64,000 nucleotides of DNA from Pseudopyrenochaeta lycopersici (lineage: Eukaryota; Ascomycota; Dothideomycetes; Pleosporales; Pseudopyrenochaetaceae). Of this stretch, positions 1-10,456 are shown piece after piece. The notes beneath the pieces were generated by a model, which saw only the letters and a program-made list of their open reading frames with translations, was not told where the DNA came from and made no database searches. The stretch's first letter is position 1. Every line of letters begins with the position of its first letter. The stretch is taken from positions 1,050,003 to 1,114,002 of the forward strand of contig NHZP01000016.1 of assembly GCA_003313425.1 (NCBI GenBank). Reading direction: 5' to 3'. Both the position numbers and the translations under genes were made by a program.

Positions 1-385
1 TCAAGTCGCGCTCCGCCAGCACTTATTGCCAACACTCCGCCTAAAGACTCCAGAGCTGACCGCCAACAACAGCGGGTAGCTACCTCGGTGTATTGCTTCC
101 TGTCTATACCCGAGACAGCCTTCCTTGCAACCTCACCCCATCTTCTGGCTACAGAGTGTTCATCACTTTTCCGTGCGTTTCCCAATCTAGCTGGCTCCGA
201 TATTGGGTCTCGAGGACTTCAAGTCCATTAAGAAGGACTAGAGTAAGGATCGGTGACAAGTCAAAAAGCTGCGTGCCCGAACGATATCCTACTCTTTCCT
301 CAACCACAGCTACTGTCTCGCCAACGTACAATCACTGCTTCGTCGTTCTCGGTCCTAGTTGCCCGCACACTCCTCATCTCCTGCT
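1..385. other. Window-edge sequence upstream of first gene
   Basis: No convincing coding region. A 98-codon open frame on the plus strand has no protein-like composition and overlaps the start of the next gene. It probably holds the promoter and 5' leader of the gene starting at 386, but an upstream exon lost at the window edge cannot be excluded. Confidence 0.4.
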
Positions 386-1024
386 ATGATTGGCGAACAA
401 GGAGGCAACATTTACATTAAGCCTACCAAGACGCACCACTCTAAGATGGCGTCTCCACCATCCGGTAAATCGAATCTCACCACATTGCTCCAGGCTGCTT
501 CAACGGCTGGTAATGCTAAGCTCGTGCGTTGCCCAACGGAAAGTCTTGAACGATTGCAACGCCTAAACGAAGCGGAAATCATCACGCTCTTCACCCCATT
601 CGTTCCTCATGCTCCTTCCGCAACATTAGCCAAAGATATGGATCCATTTGAGCCTCTGGGACGAGCACTACCCCGGCAAGTACGACATGTTCCTTATCGG
701 CTGGATCATGGCATGACGGAAATGCATGCCGACTTCTTGCCAGCAAGCGGAGCCATTGTGATTGTCATTTGCGCAACAGCCAATGTTGTTCACCACAATA
801 AGCAGGCTTTTGAGCAGCAACTGAAGTTCGCGAGAGACATTTTGAGGAAAATTGGAGAGAGCATCTCCGTAGTTGAAATTCCGATTATCCTGCTTCTCAT
901 TGATAGTGACAAGATCAGGCACAGTTATGCGAATGCTATGCACGATTTTCCGGTTCTTGTTTCCATTAATGACTACACGGCCGCTGCTCTTGCAAACGCT
1001 GTTCGTGTGCTCTTTGGAAAGTGA
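386..1024 (+). CDS. Uncharacterised 212-aa protein
   Basis: Single open frame of 212 codons from the ATG at 386; the frame extends 9 codons upstream but only through non-ATG codons. A second ATG at 446 (context AAGATGG) is an alternative start. I do not recognise the family. The first 60 residues are polar and low in structure. The C-terminal half has alternating hydrophobic strands and helices (AIVIVICATANVV near 135-147, IPIILLLIDSD near 176-186, then an Ala-rich helix to the end), which suggests a small alpha/beta domain. No signal peptide is visible, and the hydrophobic stretches are short and interrupted by charge, so I do not call them membrane segments. Composition supports real coding, but the gene could have a 5' exon outside the window. 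Confidence 0.5.
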   Translation: MIGEQGGNIYIKPTKTHHSKMASPPSGKSNLTTLLQAASTAGNAKLVRCPTESLERLQRLNEAEIITLFTPFVPHAPSATLAKDMDPFEPLGRALPRQVRHVPYRLDHGMTEMHADFLPASGAIVIVICATANVVHHNKQAFEQQLKFARDILRKIGESISVVEIPIILLLIDSDKIRHSYANAMHDFPVLVSINDYTAAALANAVRVLFGK

Positions 1025-2099
1025 ACGCACGTCAATATGGAGGACTTTCATTAAAGCATTCTAAGTCAGAGTGATGACCAATTTCTTGGAAGTAAAGGTT
1101 CATCTTCTTTCCCCTTCAGCGGTGAAGCTGGCGCGCATGCGAGTAAATAGCCTTACGTAGTTTCAAGAACCTCGTTCACAGCCAGGACATTGACCTTTGC
1201 ATATTGATGGTAGCACCGCATCATACATCAGCATTATACAATAGATACTTTTAGTTCAAACATTCTTTGGCTTAAAATCTGGTATGGCCCGGATACTGCA
1301 TTGAGCAGGAATCTGTTTGCTCTCTGCTGTAAGCCTTTCTCCGCCACACCCTATCTGTCTGTCACCATGTACAGGTCAAGTTATAATGACCCAACTTGCA
1401 CTACCTTGAAATAATACTTGGAGAGTATCACTATCCCTGCGTCTACGCAATATACCGAGCTGCTTAGAAGCGAGTCTCCCAGCCTCAATCTCAAACACTG
1501 TTATCGGTATCACAGGGATATCTTCCGGCTAGCCGATTCCTTCTGATGGCCTACTCTGAACGTTCAAGGTCTACCAGATTCATGGGATATGAGCATCTAC
1601 CTTACGGATACTGTGGGCCGGGGCGAGCATGGAGAATAGACGTGCGATATAGCAAATTATTAACATTAGTTCGGTAAGACTTGCGCTACTGCAAGCTCCC
1701 TCGTACCTCGGTCTTGTCCTTGTCCACGGATAAAAATGCGAGAACAAAATATGAAGAAACCCGTACGTTTATCACCATATCCATGCTCTTCCTGCACCCA
1801 CGACAGGATTCTACAAGAACAGGTCCAAGTAACGCCAACACCGTCCCATGCCAATATGATATGTGTTATACGGTATTGAATACACGGGGCGAACACTCCA
1901 ACGGTTTCAGAGCGAGGTTCTCGGCATTAGTATGGCAACGCTCAGTAGCCAGGCACGCTCTGCGTGACTTTCTGCACTCGCTCGCCTGCTCAACACTAGA
2001 AACCCTGCTCGAACCCGATGGCACCGTTTATTCAAGTCACATATTCGTGAAGTGACACATCCTTCCTGCAGCTCCTGCAACACTTATGATGCGGCACGA
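1025..2099. other. Intergenic, no gene seen
   Basis: About 1.1 kb. A 124-codon frame at 1681-2055 (plus) reads as random sequence, lacks a believable start context and matches no family I know. Expected contents are the 3' regions of the two flanking genes. Confidence 0.5.
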
Positions 2100-2630
2100 T
2101 TACGGCTCCATGAATGCCCTTCCTTGACCCGCCAATGCGCCTCCCAGCCCATCCTGAGCAAGTAGCGCATTCGGCGACAAGGCTGAGGCGGCAACGTGTT
2201 GTCCAACTTTCTGTGCGCTCGTAGCCAGTGTCTCCTCGTTGCCGGAGAAATAATAGGAAATGCGTCTCGCGATGATGCTGAGGTGTTCGGGTAGGTACAG
2301 CGAAGCAGCAATTATGAGGAGTGAGAGGAGGAGAAACAGAACCGAGTCTGTTGGCAGGAGTTAGTCTGGTATTTGCCATTGCCTACAGTGGGGTTTTGTA
2401 TGGTTCGATAAGGGTGCAGCAAAGTGGCGGCTGGGGGGCAATCTGGCAGACGCACTGAAAATGAATTTCTCCGTCGAGGTCAACATGTAAAGCGAGAAGG
2501 TGACTTCGTATTGGTATCGCTTGCGCTGAAACCAGCGGAGAAGTGAAGTTGGATAGAACATTGCGGCAAGGAGGAGCGAGGATGCAGCGGCTAGGAGGAC
2601 GACGGTTGCGACGGATGCTGAATCCACCAT
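2100..2630 (-). CDS. Small subunit of serine palmitoyltransferase-like protein
   Basis: Two exons, complement(join(2100..2347,2456..2630)), 140 aa. The 108-bp intron has a GTGCGT donor, a CTAAC branch site and an ACAG acceptor; the split Asn codon at the junction restores a continuous FNSVLFLLL. The protein has an N-terminal membrane segment (about residues 7-27), a basic WFQRKRYQYEV stretch, the SLYMLTSTEK segment, and a second membrane helix leading into LYLPEHL. The YQY...LYML..(W/T)E...FN...LY.P.H pattern is that of the small activating subunits of serine palmitoyltransferase (SPT_ssu-like family). These sit in the ER membrane with the LCB1/LCB2 catalytic pair and stimulate the first step of sphingoid base synthesis. 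The polar tail after about residue 85 is longer than in animal homologues. The start is the only ATG ahead of the first helix. Confidence 0.85.
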
Positions 2631-2949
2631 GCCCTATAAGCCACAGTGCTTGAAGAATTGGCGTCGAGGCACAAAGGAGGCTCGAGATGTGAGCGTGTTG
2701 GCCGAAGTGGATGTTATTGCGAGAAATGCAGCGCTGGTGGACGGAGACAGGGACAAGGACGGGAATGGGCGGAAATGACGGGGAACAGGCACTTTTTGGG
2801 GGCCTTCGGAGCAGGCATCACGGCCGCTGCTCCCGAGTAACTAGTCGCCGGCATCATGGCAGCGGCACCGGCCATGGGCGAACATTCTGTGCGCCAAATG
2901 CCATACACCATGCCTGGGCTGTATCGCCTGCAAGCTTGATCGACCATCA
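2631..2949. promoter_or_regulatory. Shared divergent promoter region
   Basis: A 319-bp gap between the minus-strand SPT small subunit-like gene and the plus-strand release-factor-like gene must hold both promoters. Open frames here are antisense shadows. I see no clear TATA element. Confidence 0.4.
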
Positions 2950-3504
2950 ATGCCCCGCATGCCTCTGTCACGGCTTTGCTGCTTCCGCAATGCCTTCCAC
3001 ACATCGACGCCCGTGCTCTCCAAGTCTCTGCCGCCGCGCACGCCTCTTTGCCAGGGCGACCTCATAGAGAACTTCCTCAAGGGCAGCGGGCCCGGGGGTC
3101 AAAAAATTAACAAGACGTCCTCGGCCGTGCAGCTCAAGCACATTCCCACGGGCATCGTAGTCAAGTACCAGGATACGCGGAGCAGAGAGATCAACAGAAA
3201 GATGGCACGGCGTATATTGCAGGACAGAATTGAGGAGCTGGAGCGGGGAGAGGACGCTAGAACCATGGTGAAGGCAAGAGAGAGGAGCAGGAAGAAGGCT
3301 AGCAGTAGCAAGAAAAGTAGGCGCAAGTACAGGGCATTAGAGGAGAGGAAAGAGCTAGAGGAGGCTGATGGCCGGCGCGAGGAGACTCCGGCCAAGTTAG
3401 AAAGTGCTGGCAGAGTAGAAGCAAAGGAGAGTGCGACTCTGCAGCTAGGGCACGCCCTCGAAGCCAGCAAGGGAGGAAGTGGGCGACGGCATGAGGACGA
3501 GTAG
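2950..3504 (+). CDS. RSO55: Mitochondrial GGQ release-factor-like protein (Rso55/MTRFR type)
   Basis: 184 aa, intronless, ATG at 2950. The N-terminus (about 1-30) is rich in Arg/Ser/Phe and lacks acidic residues, as in mitochondrial targeting peptides. A class-I release-factor catalytic domain follows, with the GSGPGGQKINKT signature; the GGQ tripeptide is at residues 49-51. After about residue 100 comes a very basic and then charged tail (SRKKASSSKKSRRK), typical of the short family that lacks stop-codon-recognition domains. Yeast Rso55 and human MTRFR (C12orf65) share this layout and rescue stalled mitochondrial ribosomes by hydrolysing peptidyl-tRNA. Function here is inferred from the family. 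It is divergent from the sphingolipid gene at 2100-2630, with no obvious functional link. Confidence 0.86.
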   Translation: MPRMPLSRLCCFRNAFHTSTPVLSKSLPPRTPLCQGDLIENFLKGSGPGGQKINKTSSAVQLKHIPTGIVVKYQDTRSREINRKMARRILQDRIEELERGEDARTMVKARERSRKKASSSKKSRRKYRALEERKELEEADGRREETPAKLESAGRVEAKESATLQLGHALEASKGGSGRRHEDE

Positions 3505-4583
3505 AGCGCGTTCAAACTATCGCAGGCTCCATTTTGAAGACAACACAGCGCTTCTAGATAGCACACACAAAGGGAATATCACTGGACCCGTGCTAGACCA
3601 CAATCCCTAAGCCGTTGACATCCTCCTTGCTACAAGGTGCTTTGCCAGCCACAGACTGCTCCCCCAATAGACTCGATAGCTTGCGCAGCGCTCACCGAAT
3701 TTTATCCTCAGTCAAGCAGCATTGTGACCAGATTAGCCACGAACGCATGTCTTCGCACAAGCCTAAGCTGATGCTGACGCCCAGCTTCTCTGCACCGATT
3801 GTTCGCGAGCTTCCGCCTATGCATCGTCACATGGTCTTGCCTGGCCGTGCAGATCGAATGGTTTCTCCCTCAATCCCACGCACAAGGCATAGAGAACCAA
3901 TGGAGGAGTTATACAGTACACAACAAGTGCAGACCAGCAAAAATTGTCCCGCCGAGATTCTCGAAAGAAGCTCGTAACAATCCTATACCCCGATGTGCAA
4001 TGGAGACGAGACTGCTAGACCACCAAATACATGAGCTTGGTGAGTCGCAAGAAGGTAAGTATGCCTGACCGATAATGGGAGACAGTGAGTTTAAGTACAC
4101 CGAAGAAGACGGGGCCCGTGCGGTAAGCACGTGGTTGTTTGGACGGGACGAGGTTGGGAGAACCACGGAGTGGAGTGATTGGCCCGAAGTTCTTGTGTGC
4201 TCTAGTATCAGTCTTTTTGCTTGGGACCACTGAATAATAAGGGCTGCTCAATGTCAATGTGAGCGAAAAGCGATGGCCATTGGTATACCAGCGAAGGTGA
4301 AGCGACGCGGTTGCAAACTCTATCCTTTGAATCACTAATGCGGACAGCATCACTGTAATTAATCCAAGTATTATGCAGGGATGCAAGCGTCCAGCCAAAA
4401 ATCATGAACGACCATTGTGGTTTTGAGTTCTTACCCGCTATTATATGCAAACATTAGACAAAATTTTCAGCTACAACTACCTTATCCAATGCCCTGCACC
4501 TTTATATCCAAGGGCTGTTCCTTCATTTCCAAACGCCAAACTCCAAATTGGTAATCCGACGCATCAAACCGTGCTGTGTATCC
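3505..4583. other. Intergenic between convergent genes
   Basis: About 1.1 kb between two converging genes, so it should hold both 3' regions. Open frames at 3615-3977, 3799-4068 and 4015-4398 are short, overlapping and not protein-like. No repeat or RNA gene recognised. Confidence 0.5.
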
Positions 4584-6593
4584 TCAAGCCCCAATGGCTT
4601 GTGGATGCCAAAACACTGACTGAGGGTCCAATTGTGTCTTCAGCGCCGCCAACTTCGAATAGACCGCATCTCCATAGTAGAGCTTGTGTGCTGTCGCAGC
4701 GTCATAAGTAGGATCCACATAGTTCAAATATGCACCAAACGACGTTTGCGGCTGTGCATTGATGATAGCGCTGTTTAGACCATTGATAAAGCTGATAGAG
4801 TTGGCATTATACCCCCAGTTCTGGAATACCCAAAGACTGTCACGGTCATTGTACGCTGCGAAGCTCGTGTCCTTGGCATTGATGGCAGATCCAGGGCCAC
4901 CGTAGAGGTTAATAATCACGTAGTACTCAATCGACCCCGCAGTCTTCAGGTAGTCGAAGAAGACACCGAGGGTATTGGAAGTAAGACCAGCTGATTCGGG
5001 AACAGTAATAGATTTGGCGAAAAAGTTGTCGTGTTCGTCATAGCCCGTTACAGGGGTCTTGATGCTGGTCTCCCCAGACACCTTTACAAGGTAATCGTAC
5101 CAGCTCATTGACTGCACCGTGGCTGTAGCGCTTGGGAGAGTGCGTAAGAGCTCAGTTCGGACCTTGGAATTAAATTCGGCAACGGTGCCGAAGAAAGCAC
5201 CACTAAGGCTGTATGTGCCATAGCCGTCAATATAGATGCCGAACGAAATACGGTTGTCGACCACTGAGGCGTTCTTCGCGACATCCTGGATGTGGAGGAA
5301 CGTATTGGTGAAAACGCTCTTGGAGTTGAAGACGCCGTTGAAGTCGAACTGGAAGTATGTGATACTCGCAGGTGCGGCGCGAGTTTGAAGATAGAAAGTG
5401 GTGACGATGCCGAAAGATTCTGCCGCCCCCTTGATTGCCCAGAAGATGTCAGAGTTTTGGGTTGAAGATGCCTTGACAAGCCTGCCGTCCGCCAGAACGA
5501 TATCGGCAGCTATAATCTGATCCATTGCAAGACCCCAGTTGCGGGAGGTGTGACTGTAACCACCGTGAGTAAAATGGCCTCCAATGCCAACTCCTGGGCA
5601 GGTTCCATGGGACAGAGCAGCATTGCCTTGAGTGAATATGCCGTCAGCGAGGTTACCCAGGCGTACACCCCCTCCAACTGTTACAACGCCTGTTCCTTGG
5701 TCAAGCTGGATCGTCTGGAGAGATTGTAGGTTGATCATCATCGATCCGTCCTTGCCACCGGAGCTGAAACTTGCGTATGAGTGTCCACCAGACTTTGCTT
5801 GAACCTTGAGCCCAGATTGAGCAGCACAAATGACAGCATCCTGAACATGCTGACTCGTTATCGGAAGGACGACAACAGCAGGCTTGTACGGGAGACGCAA
5901 GTTGAAGGGCTCCACGAGCTCAGCATATTCGGCATCAGAAGTCATCTTGTAAGGTACGTTTTTGCCGTTGAGGCATTGGAGAGCGGAGCCGGATGATGTC
6001 GGAGAAGGAGTTGCAGAAGAAGCCTTAACAGTGCTTGAGGGCTTAATTGTAGTGGAGCCTGAGCCTGCGTTACTTCCACAATTCCCATACCCTGACTGGC
6101 AGCCAGTCCCACAATAAGCTGTCGTTGACCCGCACCAGCCATTACTACTGCAGCAGTTGCCAAAGGTGCTTCCCAGACAAGTGTATCCGTTCGTGCCACC
6201 ACATGTCGCATCAGTGGAAACCTTCTTAGTCGGTGTCGAAGCAGGGGCTGAAGATGAGCGCGTGGAAGAACGGACTGTCGTGGCGAGGCGAGTTGATGTG
6301 GAAGACGAGATTATTCTTGCTGAAGATGATGAAGCACGCCTGGAGGAAGTCCCACTGCTAGTACATGTCCCATATGCGGAGTTGCAACCGGTTCCACAAT
6401 GTCCAGTCGATGAACCGCACCATCCATACTGACTACAACAGTTTCCGAATGATGAGCCCTGGCATGTAAAGCCCTTGGTTTCCCCGCATGTCCCATCGGT
6501 GGAGACCGCTCTCCTACTCAGCGATGAAGCTGGCGATGCATTTGCCAGACCGACGGACAGCAAACCTGCTGTGAGTGAGATAAGAAGCTTCAT
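4584..6593 (-). CDS. Secreted FAD-linked oxidase (AA7) with two chitin-binding (CBM18) modules
   Basis: 669 aa, intronless. Residues 1-19 form a signal peptide (MKLLISLTAGLLSVGLANA). Two hevein-type CBM18 chitin-binding modules follow, at about 35-78 and 130-172, each with the CC...GWCG...YCG(T)GC cysteine pattern and separated by a Ser/Arg/Thr-rich linker. The catalytic part runs from about 205 to 669: a PCMH-type FAD-binding domain with SGGHSY (His271) and GTCPGVGIGGH (Cys332), the two residues that tether FAD bicovalently in gluco- and chito-oligosaccharide oxidases, then a substrate domain and a C-terminal BBE-like segment near 610-665. Family AA7 oxidises the reducing end of oligosaccharides to lactones and makes hydrogen peroxide. 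The chitin-binding modules make chito-oligosaccharides the likely substrate, which is inference. The closest relative in the window is the pseudogene at 13590-14690. Confidence 0.92.
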   Translation of the reverse strand: MKLLISLTAGLLSVGLANASPASSLSRRAVSTDGTCGETKGFTCQGSSFGNCCSQYGWCGSSTGHCGTGCNSAYGTCTSSGTSSRRASSSSARIISSSTSTRLATTVRSSTRSSSAPASTPTKKVSTDATCGGTNGYTCLGSTFGNCCSSNGWCGSTTAYCGTGCQSGYGNCGSNAGSGSTTIKPSSTVKASSATPSPTSSGSALQCLNGKNVPYKMTSDAEYAELVEPFNLRLPYKPAVVVLPITSQHVQDAVICAAQSGLKVQAKSGGHSYASFSSGGKDGSMMINLQSLQTIQLDQGTGVVTVGGGVRLGNLADGIFTQGNAALSHGTCPGVGIGGHFTHGGYSHTSRNWGLAMDQIIAADIVLADGRLVKASSTQNSDIFWAIKGAAESFGIVTTFYLQTRAAPASITYFQFDFNGVFNSKSVFTNTFLHIQDVAKNASVVDNRISFGIYIDGYGTYSLSGAFFGTVAEFNSKVRTELLRTLPSATATVQSMSWYDYLVKVSGETSIKTPVTGYDEHDNFFAKSITVPESAGLTSNTLGVFFDYLKTAGSIEYYVIINLYGGPGSAINAKDTSFAAYNDRDSLWVFQNWGYNANSISFINGLNSAIINAQPQTSFGAYLNYVDPTYDAATAHKLYYGDAVYSKLAALKTQLDPQSVFWHPQAIGA

Positions 6594-8114
6594 GTTTGAA
6601 GCAACAATATGGAGAAAGAGGTATTGATCAAGCTTGAAACCAAAATTGAATCATGCACGAGGAGAAACGAGAGCCAGTGTCAACCCAGGAAAATTGCGGT
6701 TCTAAGGACAACCGAGTCTTCCGCAGCAGGACTTCCAGCAGGCCGAAAAGCGAGCGAAAAGATGTAGCGACAGACAATATGGAGAGCTGATACACTCGAA
6801 CTCCTCGCCATGTACGGGACAGAGTCATTTAAGCTCAGCCGTCGCCTCCAGCTTCCGCCTGTACCTGCATACCCATCCTATTGACTAAAATACCTACCGG
6901 CGCCACTTCCTGGCGTCGATCAGCGAGTGGCCTGCACATTCGGTCTTGAGACGCTTAACACGAGCTGACTAGGCAAAAGCGGAGCACAGAGCTCTTCTAG
7001 CTCGCAAAACAATTTCCCTTGGTGGCAAGAGCTTTTACAGCCGGCGCGCCGCCAATAAGCCTTCGTGATATGCTCCACTCTCTTCGCTTAATAGCGTTGC
7101 GTTGTCGTTGTGAACATTGCAGAAGGCTGCGGCGGTTCGACTTAGGCATCGGCGCGATGTGTTGTGGACGGAAAGCTGGAGGTTTGGCATTAGTTTTCGT
7201 TGGTATGCACATCTCGCCGATCCACCAATGCCCACTGCGAAAGACATAATTGGTGCGCAAATGCATCCCTTTCGACTGAACACAAATGCGTATTGCTAGT
7301 ACGGTACTATGATCATTTATTGTGGGCCACAATGCAACTGTCCGGGTTGCCAGGGCCCTGACGGCAAAGGAAAAACGGTCCTGGATCCTATGTTGCTATT
7401 TCGGGAACGCGTGACGTGGAAAAAGGGGGGTTGGGCGAGACGACGAACAGCACTGAAATGAACGCTAACAACAACGAAAGCAAGTTTCAAACAACATGAC
7501 GATCAAGTCAGTTGGCTTGGAATAGCCAGTACAGTTTACGATTACCCGAAAATGATGCTTCCAAATATTAAAGGCCCTTTGTGGCGTCATTTGCAGAAGA
7601 ACGAATGCGCCTTTCAATGAGCCGCCCTAGCTCTTGCTCATCTGATACTTTGCTGTTCGGAAAAGTCCGCGGAATGCAGACAGCTTACACACGAAAATGC
7701 TCTCTCTTTGTACAAGTACCGCATCTAACAGCTCTTTTTAGATTCAGGCGGTCTCCACAGCAGGCTGCACCTCGTAAACAATACGAGCCAATACATAAAC
7801 ACGATAACTGGTATCCAGACAATGAATCTTTTGGGAAGATGATCATTCTCAATCTTCTTATTCATTATCCGAGGGGACCCTTTGATGTGCTATAAAGTAT
7901 GTACTAGGAGAAAAGCAGTTCCTCAAACAAAATCCTTGAGCTAGGCCGTGGCAATGCTACGACGATATGCCTCCTGAAGATGATATTACATTATGACCAT
8001 ATTGTAACACTTTTCGAAGTCTAATACAAGTACATTGAAACTCCATGGTGCCGTTAGGTATTATTTGCCATCGTTGTGAATGCCACAGAGAAACCTGTAT
8101 CCCCTAGAATCCTT
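6594..8114. other. Intergenic, 1.5 kb, no gene seen
   Basis: Contains the promoter of the AA7 oxidase and the 3' region of the S41 peptidase gene. Overlapping short frames at 6997-7332 are on both strands and not protein-like. Local AT rise near 7780-8080. No repeat recognised. Confidence 0.5.
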
Positions 8115-10456
8115 TCATGGGCGCATGAATCCGTCTCCAGTCAGCTTACATTCGGTCTCCAGTGACAGGCTACGCTCGAATGCTTGAAACTGCCTCAGCA
8201 TCGCAGCCTGTGCGACTTGGTTGCGACGTTGGCTCAGTCTCGTAGTAATCTTGTGAACGTTTCGCTTCTGACCGTAATCACCTCCGGAGACGCACTTGCC
8301 ACTGTCACCCCATTGCGCATCTGCCGCCGCCTTCCATACGGAGGTGATGTCGACGGTCATTTCTGGCGTGTAGTAAAGACGGCAATCTGCTTCCTCGTAA
8401 ACAAATTGCAGTGCAACGCCCGAGGTATCATTTTGGGGAAGGCCATCTCGAGTGTTCACACCTGGACCACCACTAGCACGAGTGAAGGGAAGGTCGCTAT
8501 AAAAGTCCCTCCTCAGGATGGAGCTGTTAAGCGATGGTGTAAATCGGACAGCGTATTGAGCCAACTGCTGTATGTAACCGAATTGATAATTGTTCACGCC
8601 TTTGACTCCGCCGATCGCCTGGATACGATTCGTATTGCTGCGACCTCCCATGGCAATGGTTTTGACACCGGCCTGCTTCGTCATGAATTCACTGAAAATA
8701 GTACAAGTTGACGCGCAATATCCGTCGGTTACAAGAACGATATTCTCTGGCTTGAACCTCGGCGGCCCGGTGAAGTTAGCTAGCGGACCGTACCCAGTTA
8801 TATTTATACCACCGGAAGAGTATGAAACGTGGACATCAGAGAGATTCCAGCGATTGAGCGTAGTGTACTTGTCTAACGATTGTCAGTCAAAGCTTCAATA
8901 CGGCAGTAGTGACTTGTGATGAACTCACCTCCATTCATTTCCACTGGGCCAAACTTCTCCGACCACGATGAAAAGGGCTTCGCGTCTACTGTCATATCAC
9001 TGCGGTAGTCGAAGTATGTAGCCTGAGCCTGAAGAATCGAGCTGTTACGTGTTGGGACTCGTTCGAATTGCGAGGCATAGGCACTAAAAGACTGGCCAAT
9101 AAGGTCGGCGGATTCAGTCGCACGGAAGCGATTGGCACCATAGGGATCCAGGTCAGGAAACAATTGCTTAAACATATCATAACCTTGTAGGATAGTGCCC
9201 CCTCCGTTGGCCTGTAGGTCGATAATTAACTTGGTTTTCCCATCCTCCAGCGCTCGAGGGATGAAATCCCGAGTCACACGTTGGAAAGGGACTTCTGCGC
9301 TGCTTGATCCAACGAAGTTTGGTACCTGCAGCACGGCGACGTCCTCGTAGCCGGCGGCATTGATATAAAAGCCATTGATGAGATTGGCAGGGCCTGCAAC
9401 AACCGGGGCCGGGTATCCAGGAGCAGCTGCAGCGGCAGGGTCAACAGCAATAGTCGAAACGGGGCCCATCATCTCCGTCACTGGCTGTTCAGATTGAATT
9501 TGCGCCTCATCCGCTTCATTACCCCAGCTGAACCACTTCTTGCCCAACTCTTCTCCGGTTGTGATGTTGCGGAAGCTGATGGCTGTGCGAGCATAGTTCT
9601 GCATTGTGTATTCAGAGCCGTTGGCGAACTTCAGAGTCGTGCTAGCTCCCGGATAAACAAAGCGTCCACGCCCGCCCCCAGTGAACATACCAGTCGCACT
9701 ACCAGAGGTACCGAGGCTGACCTGTGCAAGCTCGTAGAAGACATTGTTATACAGGGCGTCGCGATCTTGGAGTGACCCATATTGGCTCAAATTTTCCAGG
9801 AACTCGGTAGCATCGAGTCCATCAATCTCAACAATCGGAGAAGGTGTATAGGAGATGTTTTTATAATGAAGACCCAGTATATCGTCAATTGTAAAGACAC
9901 TGGGCAGCTGAATACCATCGGCGGAAACAGACACCAACGGAACAGGCCGACCCCAGGTGAAGATGCCGCCGACCGAATCCGGATTATAAGCAAAGTGACC
10001 GTCGTGGGCAGACTGGATCAATGTATACAAAGCCCAACCAAAGTCGTACTCATTCTGGAAGCGGCTGGAATCGATATCAGCATCAATTTTATCAAGTCCA
10101 CCGATGATGTCAACAGGAGGTTGGACTTTTTCCGCATAGTCGGTGGGTGGATTCTTCAAAGTGGCGAGCGTGCTCTGCCAGTCAATATACGGGCGGATGG
10201 CTTTAATAAGTCGCTTGCCAGAAGTAGCATTGAAAGGAACGGAATTAATACATTCCCAGGCGAGTTTTGCGGGAACCTGTTGCTTGACGACCGTAGTTCC
10301 ATCTCCGTACATGTACTGTGAGACCTGGGCGCAAGGTGCGGTAGTGGTGCCGTTGTGTTGGCGAACTTCGATTGGCTGAGTCCGTGAGGGCGAAACTGGA
10401 GTGGCAGTAGCGAATGTAGAGAGGCCCATGAAGGTAAGGAAAGCGAGCATCTTCAT
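8115..10456 (-). CDS. Secreted CPAF-like S41 family serine peptidase
   Basis: Two exons, complement(join(8115..8872,8929..10456)), 761 aa; the 56-bp intron has donor GTGAGT and acceptor TTAG. Residues 1-19 form a signal peptide. The mature region has many Asn-X-Ser/Thr sites, as expected for a secreted protein. The S41/ClpP-crotonase-like core lies in the C-terminal half: LIIDLQANGGG near 400-410, then across the splice junction NIVLVTDGYCASTCTIFSEF, where Ser564 is the predicted nucleophile. This is the architecture of the fungal peptidase S41 family proteins related to chlamydial CPAF, which cleave proteins outside the cell or in the secretory pathway. The splice is needed to join the two halves of the catalytic domain, and both sides match the family, so the model is firm. 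The substrate is unknown. It lies tail-to-head with the AA7 oxidase, 1.5 kb away. Confidence 0.88.
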
